Positions 1 to 7,460 of a stretch of DNA of 64,000 nt are shown here, piece after piece. Position 1 is the first letter of the stretch. Each line of letters begins with the position of its first letter. Location: NCBI GenBank assembly GCA_013284265.1, contig JABTBR010000017.1, positions 56,145-120,144 on the forward strand, written 5' to 3'. The position numbers were made by a program, and so were the translations under genes. The notes under the pieces are model-generated. The model was given only the letters and a program-made list of their open reading frames with translations. It ran no database searches and had not been told where the DNA came from. This DNA is from Oxalobacteraceae bacterium (GTDB lineage Bacteria; Pseudomonadota; Gammaproteobacteria; Burkholderiales; Burkholderiaceae_D).

Positions 1-1694
1 CCAAGCGCCATCCACAGGCGCAGACTGGCGCCGACGTCGTAGTCTTCATCGTGTTCGAACGCCGCGTCGAGCGCCGCGCCAAAGCTGCCGCCGCCAGCCA
101 ACACCGCCAGCGCCGCATGGTTGGCTACGCTCAGCGGCACTAGCTGGGTCTTCCATTGCGGGCGCAGCACCAGGCCCGCACCGGCTTGATCCATTCGGTC
201 CGGAAACGCCGCCCCGCCATCGGGCTGGTGCGCCAGCCACAGTGCGACAACCGCCCAGTCGGACTGGAATAACTGGCAGGCCGGATGCAGGGTAAAGCGG
301 GCCGCCTCGATCTGATCGGGCGGTACCGCCGCGATCTGTTCCGGCGTCAGCGCGACCGCGCTGGCGCCATAGTGGGCACGGTGCAGCGCCCATTCCAGCC
401 GCGCCATATCGGGCAGATAGGGAAGATCGGCCACATGGGGGAAGCTGGCCAGGAAGTCGCCGAAGTGCGCGCCGAAACGGTTCAGGTCCGGATTATCGGA
501 GGGATGGGCATGGCCATACGCCTGGCTCAGCCCGCCGAAGAATTCCTCGCCCACCAACTGGCATAGCACCGGATAGGCCGCGCCCAGCGTCTTGTGCCAG
601 CCCGCGCTGAGGTTGCCGCGATACAAGGCAAACCGGTGCTCGCTGTGCGCACCCTTGAACTGGCGCAGGGCCAGCGCTGTCTGCTCAGGCTGGAACAGCG
701 CGGTGCTGAAGTCTTGCTGTGCCGTTTCCAGACTCGGCACGCCATTGCTGGCCGCCTCGGCCTGACCGCTGGCGGACACGCTGGCCGGGGCGGCGGCGAT
801 CGGCGCATCGGCGCTGCCCCCCTCGCAGCCCGCGGGCGCCCGCCTGGAAGCGCTCGGCGCCAGGTCCGCCGCGATGCGGCGCGCCTGATCTGCTTCACCC
901 AGCAATACTTCCAGCGCGGGAATATCGCTGTCCCACTCGATCAGCGTGGGCAGCCGGCCGAAACGCGCCAGCGCGGCCCGGTACAATTCCCAGACCGGCG
1001 CGGCCACCACATCGCCGTGGTGATCGATCACGGCTTGCGGCGTCACCAGATGGCCCGCCAGATGGATTTCGCCGACGCTGCCGACGGCGATCGCCGCCAG
1101 CGCGGCATAGGCATCCTCGCCGTGGTTGCACTGGTTGACGTACAGATTATTGATATCGAGCAGTAAGCCGCAGCCGCTGCGCGCCGCCAGCGCGGCCAGG
1201 AATTCGGCCTCGCTCATCGCGTCCTGCTGGAAACGCACATAGGTCGACACGTTTTCCAGCAGCAACTGGCGCTTCAGCCTGTCCTGCACCCGTTCCACCC
1301 GCTCGCACAGCAGGGCTAGCGCGGCATGGTCCAGCCGCAGCGGCAGCAGATCGTTCAACTGGCGGTCGCCGACGGCGCCCCAGCATAAATGTTCGGAAAC
1401 CAGCATCGGCTCGGTGCGCTGTACCAGGCTGCGCACGCGCTCCAGATGCTGATCGGAAAACCCGCGCGCCGAGCCCAGTCCCAGGCCGACGCCATGCAGG
1501 CTGAGTGGATAGTCGCGCCGCAACTGCTGCAGCACATGCCAATCCCAGCCTGCCTGGTCCAGATAGTTTTCCGTGTGGACTTCGAGCCAGTCGACCTGGG
1601 GCCGCTGCTCGATGAACTGGCGGTAGTGCGGAGCCCGCAAACCGACGCCGACACCGGGCTGGCCAGTTGCTGCCCGCGGGGTGCGCTGCGACAT
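1..1694 (-). CDS. bufB: Fused BufB-BufC bufferin maturation protein (DUF692 MNIO + DUF2063), partial
   Basis: Reads from ATG at 1694 off the left window edge; 564 residues are visible with no stop. Residues about 12-280 are a DUF692/MNIO multinuclear iron oxidase. Likely metal ligands are H67 (LHGVG), E101-H102 (SEHLCWG), E147 (LLENVS), D180 ([10 protein letters not shown]), H211 and H215 (EIHLAGH) and E253 (IEWD). A linker of about 45 residues rich in Ala, Ser and Pro follows. From about residue 325 the chain continues in frame as a DUF2063 partner domain ([28 protein letters not shown]). In known bufferin loci these are separate proteins, BufB and BufC, that convert core cysteines of the precursor to heterocycles that bind copper. 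The precursor gene lies 27 bp upstream, and GGAG precedes the ATG, so the two form an operon. The fusion is seen in the sequence; the function is from the family. Confidence 0.88.
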   Translation of the reverse strand, partial: MSQRTPRAATGQPGVGVGLRAPHYRQFIEQRPQVDWLEVHTENYLDQAGWDWHVLQQLRRDYPLSLHGVGLGLGSARGFSDQHLERVRSLVQRTEPMLVSEHLCWGAVGDRQLNDLLPLRLDHAALALLCERVERVQDRLKRQLLLENVSTYVRFQQDAMSEAEFLAALAARSGCGLLLDINNLYVNQCNHGEDAYAALAAIAVGSVGEIHLAGHLVTPQAVIDHHGDVVAAPVWELYRAALARFGRLPTLIEWDSDIPALEVLLGEADQARRIAADLAPSASRRAPAGCEGGSADAPIAAAPASVSASGQAEAASNGVPSLETAQQDFSTALFQPEQTALALRQFKGAHSEHRFALYRGNLSAGWHKTLGAAYPVLCQLVGEEFFGGLSQAYGHAHPSDNPDLNRFGAHFGDFLASFPHVADLPYLPDMARLEWALHRAHYGASAVALTPEQIAAVPPDQIEAARFTLHPACQLFQSDWAVVALWLAHQPDGGAAFPDRMDQAGAGLVLRPQWKTQLVPLSVANHAALAVLAGGGSFGAALDAAFEHDEDYDVGASLRLWMAL

Positions 1695-1721
1695 CGAAGG
1701 CTCCGTTACCGTCGGAAAGGA

Positions 1722-1997
1722 TTACTTGGCAGGTGCCGCGGTTTTGCCGCCGGCTTTTTCGCAAGTGCCCTTGGCGACATATTTCCACTCGGCGGCGCCA
1801 TTGTCGGCCTTGGCCTGGCCTGCGCAGGAATGCGCACCGTTGGCGGCGGCGCAATCGTTCTGGCCAGCCTTGGCGATACCGAAGCATTTTTCTTTTTCGG
1901 CGGCAGCCGAAGCGGAAGCGGCGGCCGCGGCGCTACCGGCGGTGGCGGCGCAGACGGTGGCCAGGGCGGCGGCGATCAGGGCTTGACGTTTGTTCAT
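1722..1997 (-). CDS. bufA1: Bufferin precursor BufA1 (DUF2282)
   Basis: 91 residues. An N-terminal signal peptide ([19 protein letters not shown], with Ala-rich cleavage region to about residue 33) precedes a short core with cysteines at 38, 49, 58 and 79, in the contexts [19 protein letters not shown] and GTCEK. This is the DUF2282/BufA1 layout: a RiPP whose core cysteines are modified by the MNIO enzyme and which, once exported, sequesters copper. A strong AAGGAGA ribosome site lies 6 bases before the ATG. It is the first gene of the operon and is followed at 27 bp by the fused BufB-BufC gene. An ECF-like promoter lies about 70-100 bp upstream. Confidence 0.9.
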   Translation of the reverse strand: MNKRQALIAAALATVCAATAGSAAAAASASAAAEKEKCFGIAKAGQNDCAAANGAHSCAGQAKADNGAAEWKYVAKGTCEKAGGKTAAPAK

Positions 1998-2067
1998 GGT
2001 AAGTCTCCTTAAAGGGAAAAATTAAACTGCTGCTCATTTTGCGACGTAATCGTCTGCAACTGTACGA

Positions 2068-2096
2068 TAGTCGGACGAGCCTGCGCCGACCTTACA
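2068..2096 (-). promoter_or_regulatory. Candidate ECF-sigma promoter of the bufferin operon
   Basis: On the minus strand TGTAAG (2096-2091) is separated by 16 bases from CCGACTA (2074-2068), the geometry of extracytoplasmic-function sigma promoters. It lies about 70 bp upstream of the bufA1 start. Bufferin operons are often controlled by ECF sigma factors, but no sigma gene lies in this window, so the assignment is an inference. Confidence 0.35.
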
Positions 2097-2202
2097 CAGT
2101 TTTTTCTTTTTTTTTCAGCGCACAGACAGACGCAGCACATTAACGCCAGCTATGGGCGTAGTGTTGACACAGCAGTAAAATTTAGCGGGAGAAAAACAGC
2201 GC

Positions 2203-2257
2203 GGGCCGCAGGGGATACGGGGGCCGCAGGGGACTACGCCGCGCGCCGATGGCGCGC
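2203..2257. repeat. Short direct repeat and GC hairpin between yjfB and bufA1
   Basis: GGGCCGCAGGGGA occurs twice, at 2203-2215 and 2221-2233 (18-bp period). It is followed by a perfect hairpin, GCGCGCC-gat-GGCGCGC, at 2241-2257. The hairpin lies about 30 bp past the yjfB stop and could stall transcription, but it has no T run. Nothing else was seen in the 1998-2288 gap apart from the ECF-like promoter. Confidence 0.4.
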
Positions 2258-2288
2258 AGTGTGCAAAGAATGTACAGCCTGCAACAAC

Positions 2289-2489
2289 TCAGGCCGTAGT
2301 GTTGATCGTGTTGCCGAGGTGCGAAGGCAGGTTCGGTGCCGAAGGAACCGGCGGAATCGCTTCGATCAGGGCAGCGGCACTGGAAGCCTGGATGTCCTGA
2401 GCCTTCTTAAGAACGGCAATGCCGACGGCCTGTTTCGTGCCCGTATCAGCGATAGTTGTTGACAGCTGAGCAATACTTGAAACGTCCAT
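2289..2489 (-). CDS. yjfB: YjfB family putative motility protein
   Basis: 66 residues starting MDVSSIAQLST, with the family features: an amphipathic alpha-helical first half (KQAVGIAVLKKAQDIQ), a Pro-rich middle and the ending LPSHLGNTINTTA, which resembles the HLGN-x-VD end of YjfB proteins (PF14070). The family is linked to motility only by annotation, and its mechanism is unknown. A good GGAGGA ribosome site lies 5 bases before the ATG. It stands alone between the bufferin operon and mobB. Confidence 0.75.
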   Translation of the reverse strand: MDVSSIAQLSTTIADTGTKQAVGIAVLKKAQDIQASSAAALIEAIPPVPSAPNLPSHLGNTINTTA

Positions 2490-2541
2490 GTGATCCTCCG
2501 ATAAGGCGTATCCCCTATTTACGGCCGTTTTTTCGCGATCT

Positions 2542-3096
2542 TTAGGGCTTGCCGCAAATTTGTGCAGTACTCGCGATGCGGCCCTGCAACCATGCCAGCA
2601 CCGTGGCCGGCGCGTTCAGGTCCAGCCAGGCCAGGCCCCCGGGCAAGTCGTCGGGCGCCGGCTGGTCCGACGCCACCGCCGCGATATGCGGGTCGGCCGG
2701 GTACAGCGGCGCCTGGCCCAGCGCCGGGCGGTAGACTTCGAGTTTCTCGATGGCGTGGGATTTAAAGCCTTCGACCAGGGTCAGGTCGGCCGGCGACAGA
2801 CGCTTGAGCTGGTCTTCCAGCGCCGGTTCAGGCGCGCCGCGCAGCTCGCGGATGATGGCCAAGCGAAACGGCGACGCCACCATCACCTCGGCCGCGCCCG
2901 CCTTGCGCAGGCGCGCGCTATCCTTGCGCGGCGGCTCCATTTCCAGGTCGTGATGGCTGTGCTTGATCACATTGACTTTCAGCCCCTGGGCCGCTAATGC
3001 GGCGACGAGAAATTCCAGCAAGGTCGTCTTGCCGCTGCCGGAACGTCCGACCACGCCGACGACATTGCGCAACTGCGCGGGTATTTCTCCTTGCAT
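2542..3096 (-). CDS. mobB: Molybdopterin-guanine dinucleotide biosynthesis protein MobB
   Basis: 184 residues from the ATG at 3096; a GTG at 3117 would add seven. The P-loop GRSGSGKTT sits at residues 17-25, right after the first beta strand (VVGVVG), as in Mob[15 protein letters not shown] and LVEGFKS are further family motifs. MobB binds GTP and helps MobA attach GMP to molybdopterin in the cytoplasm. AGAGGG before 3096 favours that start. The gene has no molybdenum-cofactor neighbours here. The next gene upstream, a PEP-CTERM protein, ends 73 bp before it, so it is probably a single-gene unit. Confidence 0.88.
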   Translation of the reverse strand: MQGEIPAQLRNVVGVVGRSGSGKTTLLEFLVAALAAQGLKVNVIKHSHHDLEMEPPRKDSARLRKAGAAEVMVASPFRLAIIRELRGAPEPALEDQLKRLSPADLTLVEGFKSHAIEKLEVYRPALGQAPLYPADPHIAAVASDQPAPDDLPGGLAWLDLNAPATVLAWLQGRIASTAQICGKP

Positions 3097-3168
3097 TGCC
3101 AGGTCCCTCTGCTCCACGATATTGCCGACATTATACGCAGCAACACCGCAGGCAGAGGGAGACGGACC

Positions 3169-4251
3169 TTAGGCGCGCTTGCGACGGCGCGCCACCAGGC
3201 CGAACAGACCCAGGCCGGCCAGCGTCATCGTGTAGGTCGACGGTTCCGGGATAGTCGGGGTCAGCAGGAAAGCGTGCTCGCTGCGGTCGGCAAAGAAGCC
3301 ATAACCGACAATTTGGCCCAGATCGTTGATGGCGGTCGCCTCCATCAGGTAAGAGAAGTTACCCAGGCCACCGACCAGCAGCGAGTTCAGGTCGATTGCC
3401 GTCGTACCGTTCCACAGCGTCGCGCGGCGATAGCGGTCGCCATAACTGACAGAATCGGCAAAGCCGACAATCAGCCCCGCCTCGTTAATATCATTGGCCC
3501 GGCTGGTATTGCCACCCAGTGTACCCAGATCGGTGACGCTGCCGCCACTGAACAGGACGGCGTGCGCCTGGTAACCGCCCCGCACGCCATCATCGGCACC
3601 GCCCACGACCTGGCCAGCGTTATTGATACCGTAGGCATAACTGCGCGTGCTGCCGGCAAGGGAACCCAGGCTGGTCTGCACGCCGTTTTGCCACTGGGTT
3701 GCATAGCTAGGGGCATTCCAGGCGGCGCCGTAAGTCGCATTCCCGACGACCACGCCGTTATCATTGACGGCCTTGGCCCAGCTGTAGCCGCTATTGAGCA
3801 GCGTCATCGCGCCATTGTTCCAAACCGCAGCATGAGAGTTATTCGCGCCGACGACCAGTCCATTGTTATTGAGCGCCTCAGCGTAGCTCTGCCGATACTG
3901 CGGATCGCTCGCGCTCAGATCGACTCTGGTGCCGCCATTCCACAGTGTGGCATGGATGTCGGAACCGTTAGCTCTGCTGGTGCCGACCACCTGGCCAGCA
4001 TTGTTGATCCCGCTGGCGTTGCCGAGCGACGTCAGGATTTGATAGCCGTTTGCGTCCGCCAGCACGGCGGCGTTGCCATCGAAACCGCCCGCAATGCCGG
4101 TGATCTGGCCTGCGTTATTGATTCCCGTCGCTCGGCTGGAATAGCCGCCCCACGCCCCCAGATCGGTGACCCGGTAGCTTTGCGCACTCGCTTGCGCGCT
4201 CATGCCTGCCAGCGCAATCGCCAGTGCGGCCGTCAACGTTGAATTTTTCAT
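3169..4251 (-). CDS. HAF-repeat PEP-CTERM protein
   Basis: 360 residues. A signal peptide (residues 1-23) is followed by repeats of about 45 residues of the HAF type, recognisable as GINNAGQ-x-x-G, VTDLGTLGG and DINEAGLIVG, likely forming a beta propeller or solenoid. The C terminus has the sorting signal IPEPST, a hydrophobic helix (MTLAGLGLFGLV) and the basic end ARRRKRA, so the protein should be processed by exosortase (not in this window) and placed at the cell surface or in the matrix. A near-consensus sigma70 promoter lies just upstream, showing it is transcribed on its own. Its function beyond surface display is unknown. Its C-terminal DNA closely matches the orphan tail at 4409-4480. 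Confidence 0.85.
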   Translation of the reverse strand: MKNSTLTAALAIALAGMSAQASAQSYRVTDLGAWGGYSSRATGINNAGQITGIAGGFDGNAAVLADANGYQILTSLGNASGINNAGQVVGTSRANGSDIHATLWNGGTRVDLSASDPQYRQSYAEALNNNGLVVGANNSHAAVWNNGAMTLLNSGYSWAKAVNDNGVVVGNATYGAAWNAPSYATQWQNGVQTSLGSLAGSTRSYAYGINNAGQVVGGADDGVRGGYQAHAVLFSGGSVTDLGTLGGNTSRANDINEAGLIVGFADSVSYGDRYRRATLWNGTTAIDLNSLLVGGLGNFSYLMEATAINDLGQIVGYGFFADRSEHAFLLTPTIPEPSTYTMTLAGLGLFGLVARRRKRA

Positions 4252-4300
4252 GTCATGATCCTGTATGAGTAGTTTTGTATCAATAATGCATTACAAAAGA

Positions 4301-4329
4301 ACTATACATATCATTTTGATAATTGTCAA
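4301..4329 (-). promoter_or_regulatory. Sigma70 promoter of the HAF-repeat gene
   Basis: On the minus strand TTGACA (4329-4324), 17 bases, TATAGT (4306-4301). It starts about 50 bp upstream of the gene and lies in an AT-rich stretch that contrasts with the flanking GC-rich DNA. The match is close to consensus, so constitutive or strong expression is expected. Confidence 0.7.
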
Positions 4330-4351
4330 ACAAGACATTAAATGATCTTGA

Positions 4352-4387
4352 GAAAAAACCCTCGCCGATTTCGCGGCGTAGGCTTTT
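4352..4387 (-). terminator. Terminator after the orphan PEP-CTERM tail
   Basis: An imperfect stem (12 of 15 pairs) has CGCCG and CGGCG at its core, a CGAAAT-type loop and runs of A and T on both outer sides, so it could work in both directions. It follows the stop codon of the orphan tail and precedes the HAF gene promoter. Confidence 0.55.
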
Positions 4388-4408
4388 TATAGGCAGGAAG
4401 GGAGCGAC

Positions 4409-4480
4409 TCAAACGCGGTTACGGCGGCGGCGCGCCACCAGACCGAACAGACCCAGGCCCGCCAAGGTCATCGCGAACAG
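4409..4480 (-). pseudogene. Orphan C-terminal tail of a PEP-CTERM gene
   Basis: The minus strand reads FAMTLAGLGLFGLVARRRRNRV then TGA at 4409, a complete PEP-CTERM membrane helix and arginine tail. The upstream sequence runs directly into the terminator of the esterase gene, with no PEP motif or start codon. At DNA level about 34 of 38 bases match the tail of the HAF gene. It has its own terminator at 4352-4387. The likeliest reading is a PEP-CTERM gene whose body was lost when the esterase gene and its terminator were placed next to it. Confidence 0.7.
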
Positions 4481-4486
4481 ATATGC

Positions 4487-4523
4487 AAAAAGCCCCCGCC
4501 GGACCAGCCGGCGGGGGCTTTTT
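4487..4523 (-). terminator. Rho-independent terminator of the esterase gene
   Basis: Perfect 16-bp inverted repeat AAAAAGCCCCCGCCGG / CCGGCGGGGGCTTTTT with a 5-base loop, 19 bp past the stop of the esterase gene. The flanking A and T runs make it bidirectional. Confidence 0.9.
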
Positions 4524-4541
4524 CAGTGTGCCCGCGGGAAC

Positions 4542-5984
4542 TTAAGGCTTGAAAGGCTCGCTTCTACGGCTGCGCATGGTCAGACCCATCATGCACAGAC
4601 CGGCCAGGAACATCATGTAGCTGCTCGCTTCCGGCACAGACGACACCGTTTGCGGCACGTAGACGGCGCCGGCCTTGGCCAGGTCGGCATCGGTCACGCT
4701 GAAGACGAAGAATTTATTGTCGCCGGCGCTGCTGAGGAAATCGTTGTCGTTGACCACGTACAGTGTGTGGGTCAGCACGCCGTTGATCATCACATCCTGG
4801 CCGAAGGAAATGCCTTCGATCTTGGCCGGGATCTGGTCGGCGGTATAGCCGTTGGCCTTGAGCACAGGCACCAGGTCGAGGAACAGCGATTTGTTTACGG
4901 CCAGGTTGGCGCTCTTCAGGCTGTCGATCGCGCTGACATCGGTGGCGCCGGCCAGGTCGACCATGAACAACTGCTTGGCCACTGCCTTGGAGCCATCGCC
5001 CAGGCCCTTGCCGTCGCGCTCATCGACCAGGAACTGGTGGTCGTTGACGGCCAGGATTTCGCTCACGCCGCTGCCGCTGGTCAGTTTGTAAGCGTACTCA
5101 TGGGTCACCTTGGTGGCGATGTCGATGGTGACGATGCGCACGAGGCCCTTGGCGTCCTGGGCCAGATTGGCCTGCATGACGCCAACCAGGGTCTTGCCGT
5201 CCGGCGTGATGGCCAGGCCTTCCATGCCCTTGTTGGCCACACGGCCGCTGGTGTTGGCCGCGATTTCATCGTCGCCGTTGGCGCGCAGATTGCTCGCCGC
5301 GAATTTGCCGGGCAGTTCGAAGCTGTTGATGCGCTGGCCGGTCAGGCGGTCGAACTGGTAGACATAAGGACCGTATTCATCCGATACGAACACGCTCTTG
5401 CCGTCGTTGGAGACGCGCACGCCTTCCGGATCGAAGCGGCCGTTGTTGGCATTGGTGCTGGTCTTGGTCGCGTCGAAATTGTCCGAACGGCCGGTGAAGT
5501 AATTGTGGCTGGCATCGTTGATGACCGGGGTGCCACTGCCCAGGGTCAGGCCGTTGCCGGTGCCCAGTGCGCCAGTGCCGTAGACCAGCGCGGTCGGACT
5601 AGACAGCAGGGTCGTGGCCGTCAGCGTTGGCGTCAGATTGAAGGCCAGGCCGCTGCCGCTGTTGTTCGCGCTCAGGGAGAGGTTCAGGGTCTGGAAGCGC
5701 GACACATAGGAAGTGGTATTGTCGACCAGCGGATTGTAGGCCAGCGCATTCGGGCCGCGATCGGGCGTCGCGAGGAAGGTATTGTTGCCGGCATAGGCCA
5801 GACCTGAACCCAAACCACCCAGGATGTTGCCGGCCACGCCGTTTTCCAATGGACCGGCGGTGATGCTCGACAGGTCGGAACCCAGTGCGCTCATGCTGCC
5901 GATGGCGATCAGCTCGACCGAATGGGCGCGCGGCATCGTGAAGGCGGCGGCGATTAACAGGGGGAGCAGCTTCAAGTGTTTCAT
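4542..5984 (-). CDS. PEP-CTERM esterase-like activity of phytase family protein
   Basis: 480 residues. A signal peptide (1-22) precedes a beta-propeller phytase-like domain (PF13449 type) over about 25-445, with family motifs RFDPEGVRVSNDGKSVFVSDE, MEGLAITPDGKTLVG and VNDHQFLVDERDGKG. The C terminus has a degenerate sorting signal, VPEASSYMMFLAG, and a basic end (MRSRRSEPFKP). The PEP proline is replaced by Ala-Ser, though the helix and arginines remain. Proteins of this family are exported and thought to hydrolyse phosphate or other esters. The Pho box upstream supports a role in phosphate scavenging, though this is inferred. A perfect terminator closes the gene. Confidence 0.82.
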   Translation of the reverse strand: MKHLKLLPLLIAAAFTMPRAHSVELIAIGSMSALGSDLSSITAGPLENGVAGNILGGLGSGLAYAGNNTFLATPDRGPNALAYNPLVDNTTSYVSRFQTLNLSLSANNSGSGLAFNLTPTLTATTLLSSPTALVYGTGALGTGNGLTLGSGTPVINDASHNYFTGRSDNFDATKTSTNANNGRFDPEGVRVSNDGKSVFVSDEYGPYVYQFDRLTGQRINSFELPGKFAASNLRANGDDEIAANTSGRVANKGMEGLAITPDGKTLVGVMQANLAQDAKGLVRIVTIDIATKVTHEYAYKLTSGSGVSEILAVNDHQFLVDERDGKGLGDGSKAVAKQLFMVDLAGATDVSAIDSLKSANLAVNKSLFLDLVPVLKANGYTADQIPAKIEGISFGQDVMINGVLTHTLYVVNDNDFLSSAGDNKFFVFSVTDADLAKAGAVYVPQTVSSVPEASSYMMFLAGLCMMGLTMRSRRSEPFKP

Positions 5985-6031
5985 CTTCTATCCTGGCTAT
6001 GTTGTCGATAGCAGCACGATAGCAATGAGAC

Positions 6032-6049
6032 ATGACATCTTGATGACAG
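6032..6049 (-). promoter_or_regulatory. Candidate PhoB box upstream of the phytase-type esterase
   Basis: The minus strand reads CTGTCAT-CAAG-ATGTCAT: two 7-base half sites spaced by 4, as in the Pho box, with 13 of 14 half-site bases matching CTGTCAT. It lies 48-65 bp upstream of the start codon, where PhoB would replace the -35 element. TATCGT about 11 bases downstream could be the -10. It also overlaps a TGACAG/CTGTCA inverted repeat at 6044-6060. Confidence 0.6.
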
Positions 6050-6074
6050 TTCCCCTGTCACTGTTGCGCTGTCG

Positions 6075-7025
6075 TCAATACGGTACGCGGTAGCGGTAGC
6101 CTTTGAAATTGAACACGGCCGCCTTCGGCAGCAATTTTTCCAGCAGCAGTCCGGGCGCGACTTCTTCGCCCTCGTGGCGCAAGACCTTGTCGATCAGCAG
6201 CAAACGGTCGGACGGATTGTTGGAATAGATATAGCCGCCGACGGCGATCGCCGGAATCGCGCGCTGGATCGGCTCGGGCAGGTCGCGCAGGGCCTGGATG
6301 GGATCTTCCTGCGCCGCTGCGGCTGGCAGGGCGCGGACGGAGGCCGCTGTTGGCGCCCGCGCGTCTTCGGGCACCGCCGCGCGGGACGGAGGCGCTGCCT
6401 TTGCCACCACCGGCGGCGGCGCTGCCGCGCTTGCCAGCGCCGCTGCCTTTGCTGGAGGGCCGACCACTGGCGCAGGTGCCGCCGCTATTGCTGGTGCGGC
6501 GACCACGGGCGCAGGTGCCGCCGCTACGGCTGGTGCCGCGGCCACGGGCGCCGGTGTTGCCGCGCTTGTTGTCCCGATCGTTGCCCCGATTGTTGCCCCG
6601 ATTGTTGCCCCGCTTGTTGCCCCGCTTGTTGCCCCGCTTGTTGCCCCGATCGTTGCTGCGCCTGTCGCTGCTGGCGCCGCCGCGATCGCTTGCGTCTGTC
6701 CCGGCTCAGTAGCCGGCAGTGCTTGCGGCGCTGCTTCGCGCATAACGGCGGCCTGTGGCGCAACCGTGGTGGTGGCAGGCGGCGCACCCGCTCCGGCCGC
6801 ACCGCTTGCGTCCGGCGTCGCTGGCGCACCGGCCTGGCGCAGCAGCAGCGCCAGCAAGCCCACGATCAGCAAACCCATCAGCCCCAGCGCCAGCCGCAAC
6901 TGCTTGCTCAGGCCGGCCGCGCGCAGCGGCGCGGCGCCCTGCATGGCCGGCGCGTGGATGGTCGGCAGATCGCCCAACTGGCGTTCGCTCTGCGCTTTCT
7001 TCAATGCTTCCAAAATATATGACAT
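6075..7025 (-). CDS. gspB: General secretion pathway protein GspB
   Basis: 316 residues: a cytoplasmic N terminus starting MSYILEALKKAQSERQ, one membrane helix at about 44-63, a long periplasmic linker rich in Ala, Pro and Val, and a C-terminal T2SS GspB domain at about 240-316 (PIQALRDLPEPIQRAIPAI ... VGGYIYS ... FNFKGYRYRVPY). GspB works with GspA to let the type II secretion secretin assemble through peptidoglycan. The linker contains four-residue GAT(I/S) repeats at about 125-153, encoded by a 12-bp minisatellite. gspA lies upstream on the same strand but is separated by an opposing gene, so gspB probably has its own promoter. Confidence 0.88.
   Translation of the reverse strand: MSYILEALKKAQSERQLGDLPTIHAPAMQGAAPLRAAGLSKQLRLALGLMGLLIVGLLALLLRQAGAPATPDASGAAGAGAPPATTTVAPQAAVMREAAPQALPATEPGQTQAIAAAPAATGAATIGATSGATSGATSGATIGATIGATIGTTSAATPAPVAAAPAVAAAPAPVVAAPAIAAAPAPVVGPPAKAAALASAAAPPPVVAKAAPPSRAAVPEDARAPTAASVRALPAAAAQEDPIQALRDLPEPIQRAIPAIAVGGYIYSNNPSDRLLLIDKVLRHEGEEVAPGLLLEKLLPKAAVFNFKGYRYRVPY
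6568..6651. repeat. 12-bp minisatellite inside gspB
   Basis: Seven consecutive units of GTTGCCCCGATT with two variable positions (ATT, CTT, ATC). As 12 is a multiple of three, unit gain or loss keeps the reading frame and only changes linker length by four residues per unit. Confidence 0.9.
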
Positions 7026-7120
7026 AAATAACCTGATTGTTCGCAGCTAAAAAAGTCGCCGGCGGCACCGGCACGCGCATTCTTTGGCATACTGATGCCT
7101 CATCCCCACAGGAGTCAGCA

Positions 7121-7444
7121 ATGCCCATCGCCAACACTGGAGCCACGCCCTACTACGCCGTCATCTTCACCTCCATCAAAAGCGAGGATGGCGAAGGCTA
7201 CGGAAAAATGGCCGAGGCCATGGTCGCCGCCGCCGCGCGCCAGCCCGGCTTCCTCGGCATGGAAACGGCCCACGGAGAAGTCGGCATCACCATTTCCTAC
7301 TGGGACAGCCTCGCATCCATCGCCGCGTGGAAAGCCGACAAGTCCCATCAAGTGGCTCAGAAAACCGGCCGCGAGCGCTGGTACTCGGCCTATAAAACCC
7401 GCATCTGCAAAGTCGAACGCGACTACGATTTCGGCGCGCTTTAA
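7121..7444 (+). CDS. Antibiotic biosynthesis monooxygenase-fold protein
   Basis: 107 residues from ATG at 7121, preceded by AGGAG at a spacing of 7. It has the ABM ferredoxin-like fold signature: YYAVIFTSIKSEDGEGYGKMAEAM, the QPGFLGMETAHG turn, ISYWDSLASIAAWKAD and a KTGRERWYSAYKTRICKVERDY end. These small cytoplasmic proteins are typically heme-degrading or quinone-type monooxygenases or orphan stress proteins; the substrate here is unknown. It sits between gspB and gspA but on the opposite strand, so it is transcribed against the gsp genes and is probably an insertion into an ancestral gspAB pair. Confidence 0.8.
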   Translation: MPIANTGATPYYAVIFTSIKSEDGEGYGKMAEAMVAAAARQPGFLGMETAHGEVGITISYWDSLASIAAWKADKSHQVAQKTGRERWYSAYKTRICKVERDYDFGAL

Positions 7445-7460
7445 ACCGTCGCGTCGCCGC

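Noticed and set aside
6568..6651. Possible CRISPR-like array
   Set aside because: 12-bp units without spacers inside a coding frame; a minisatellite.
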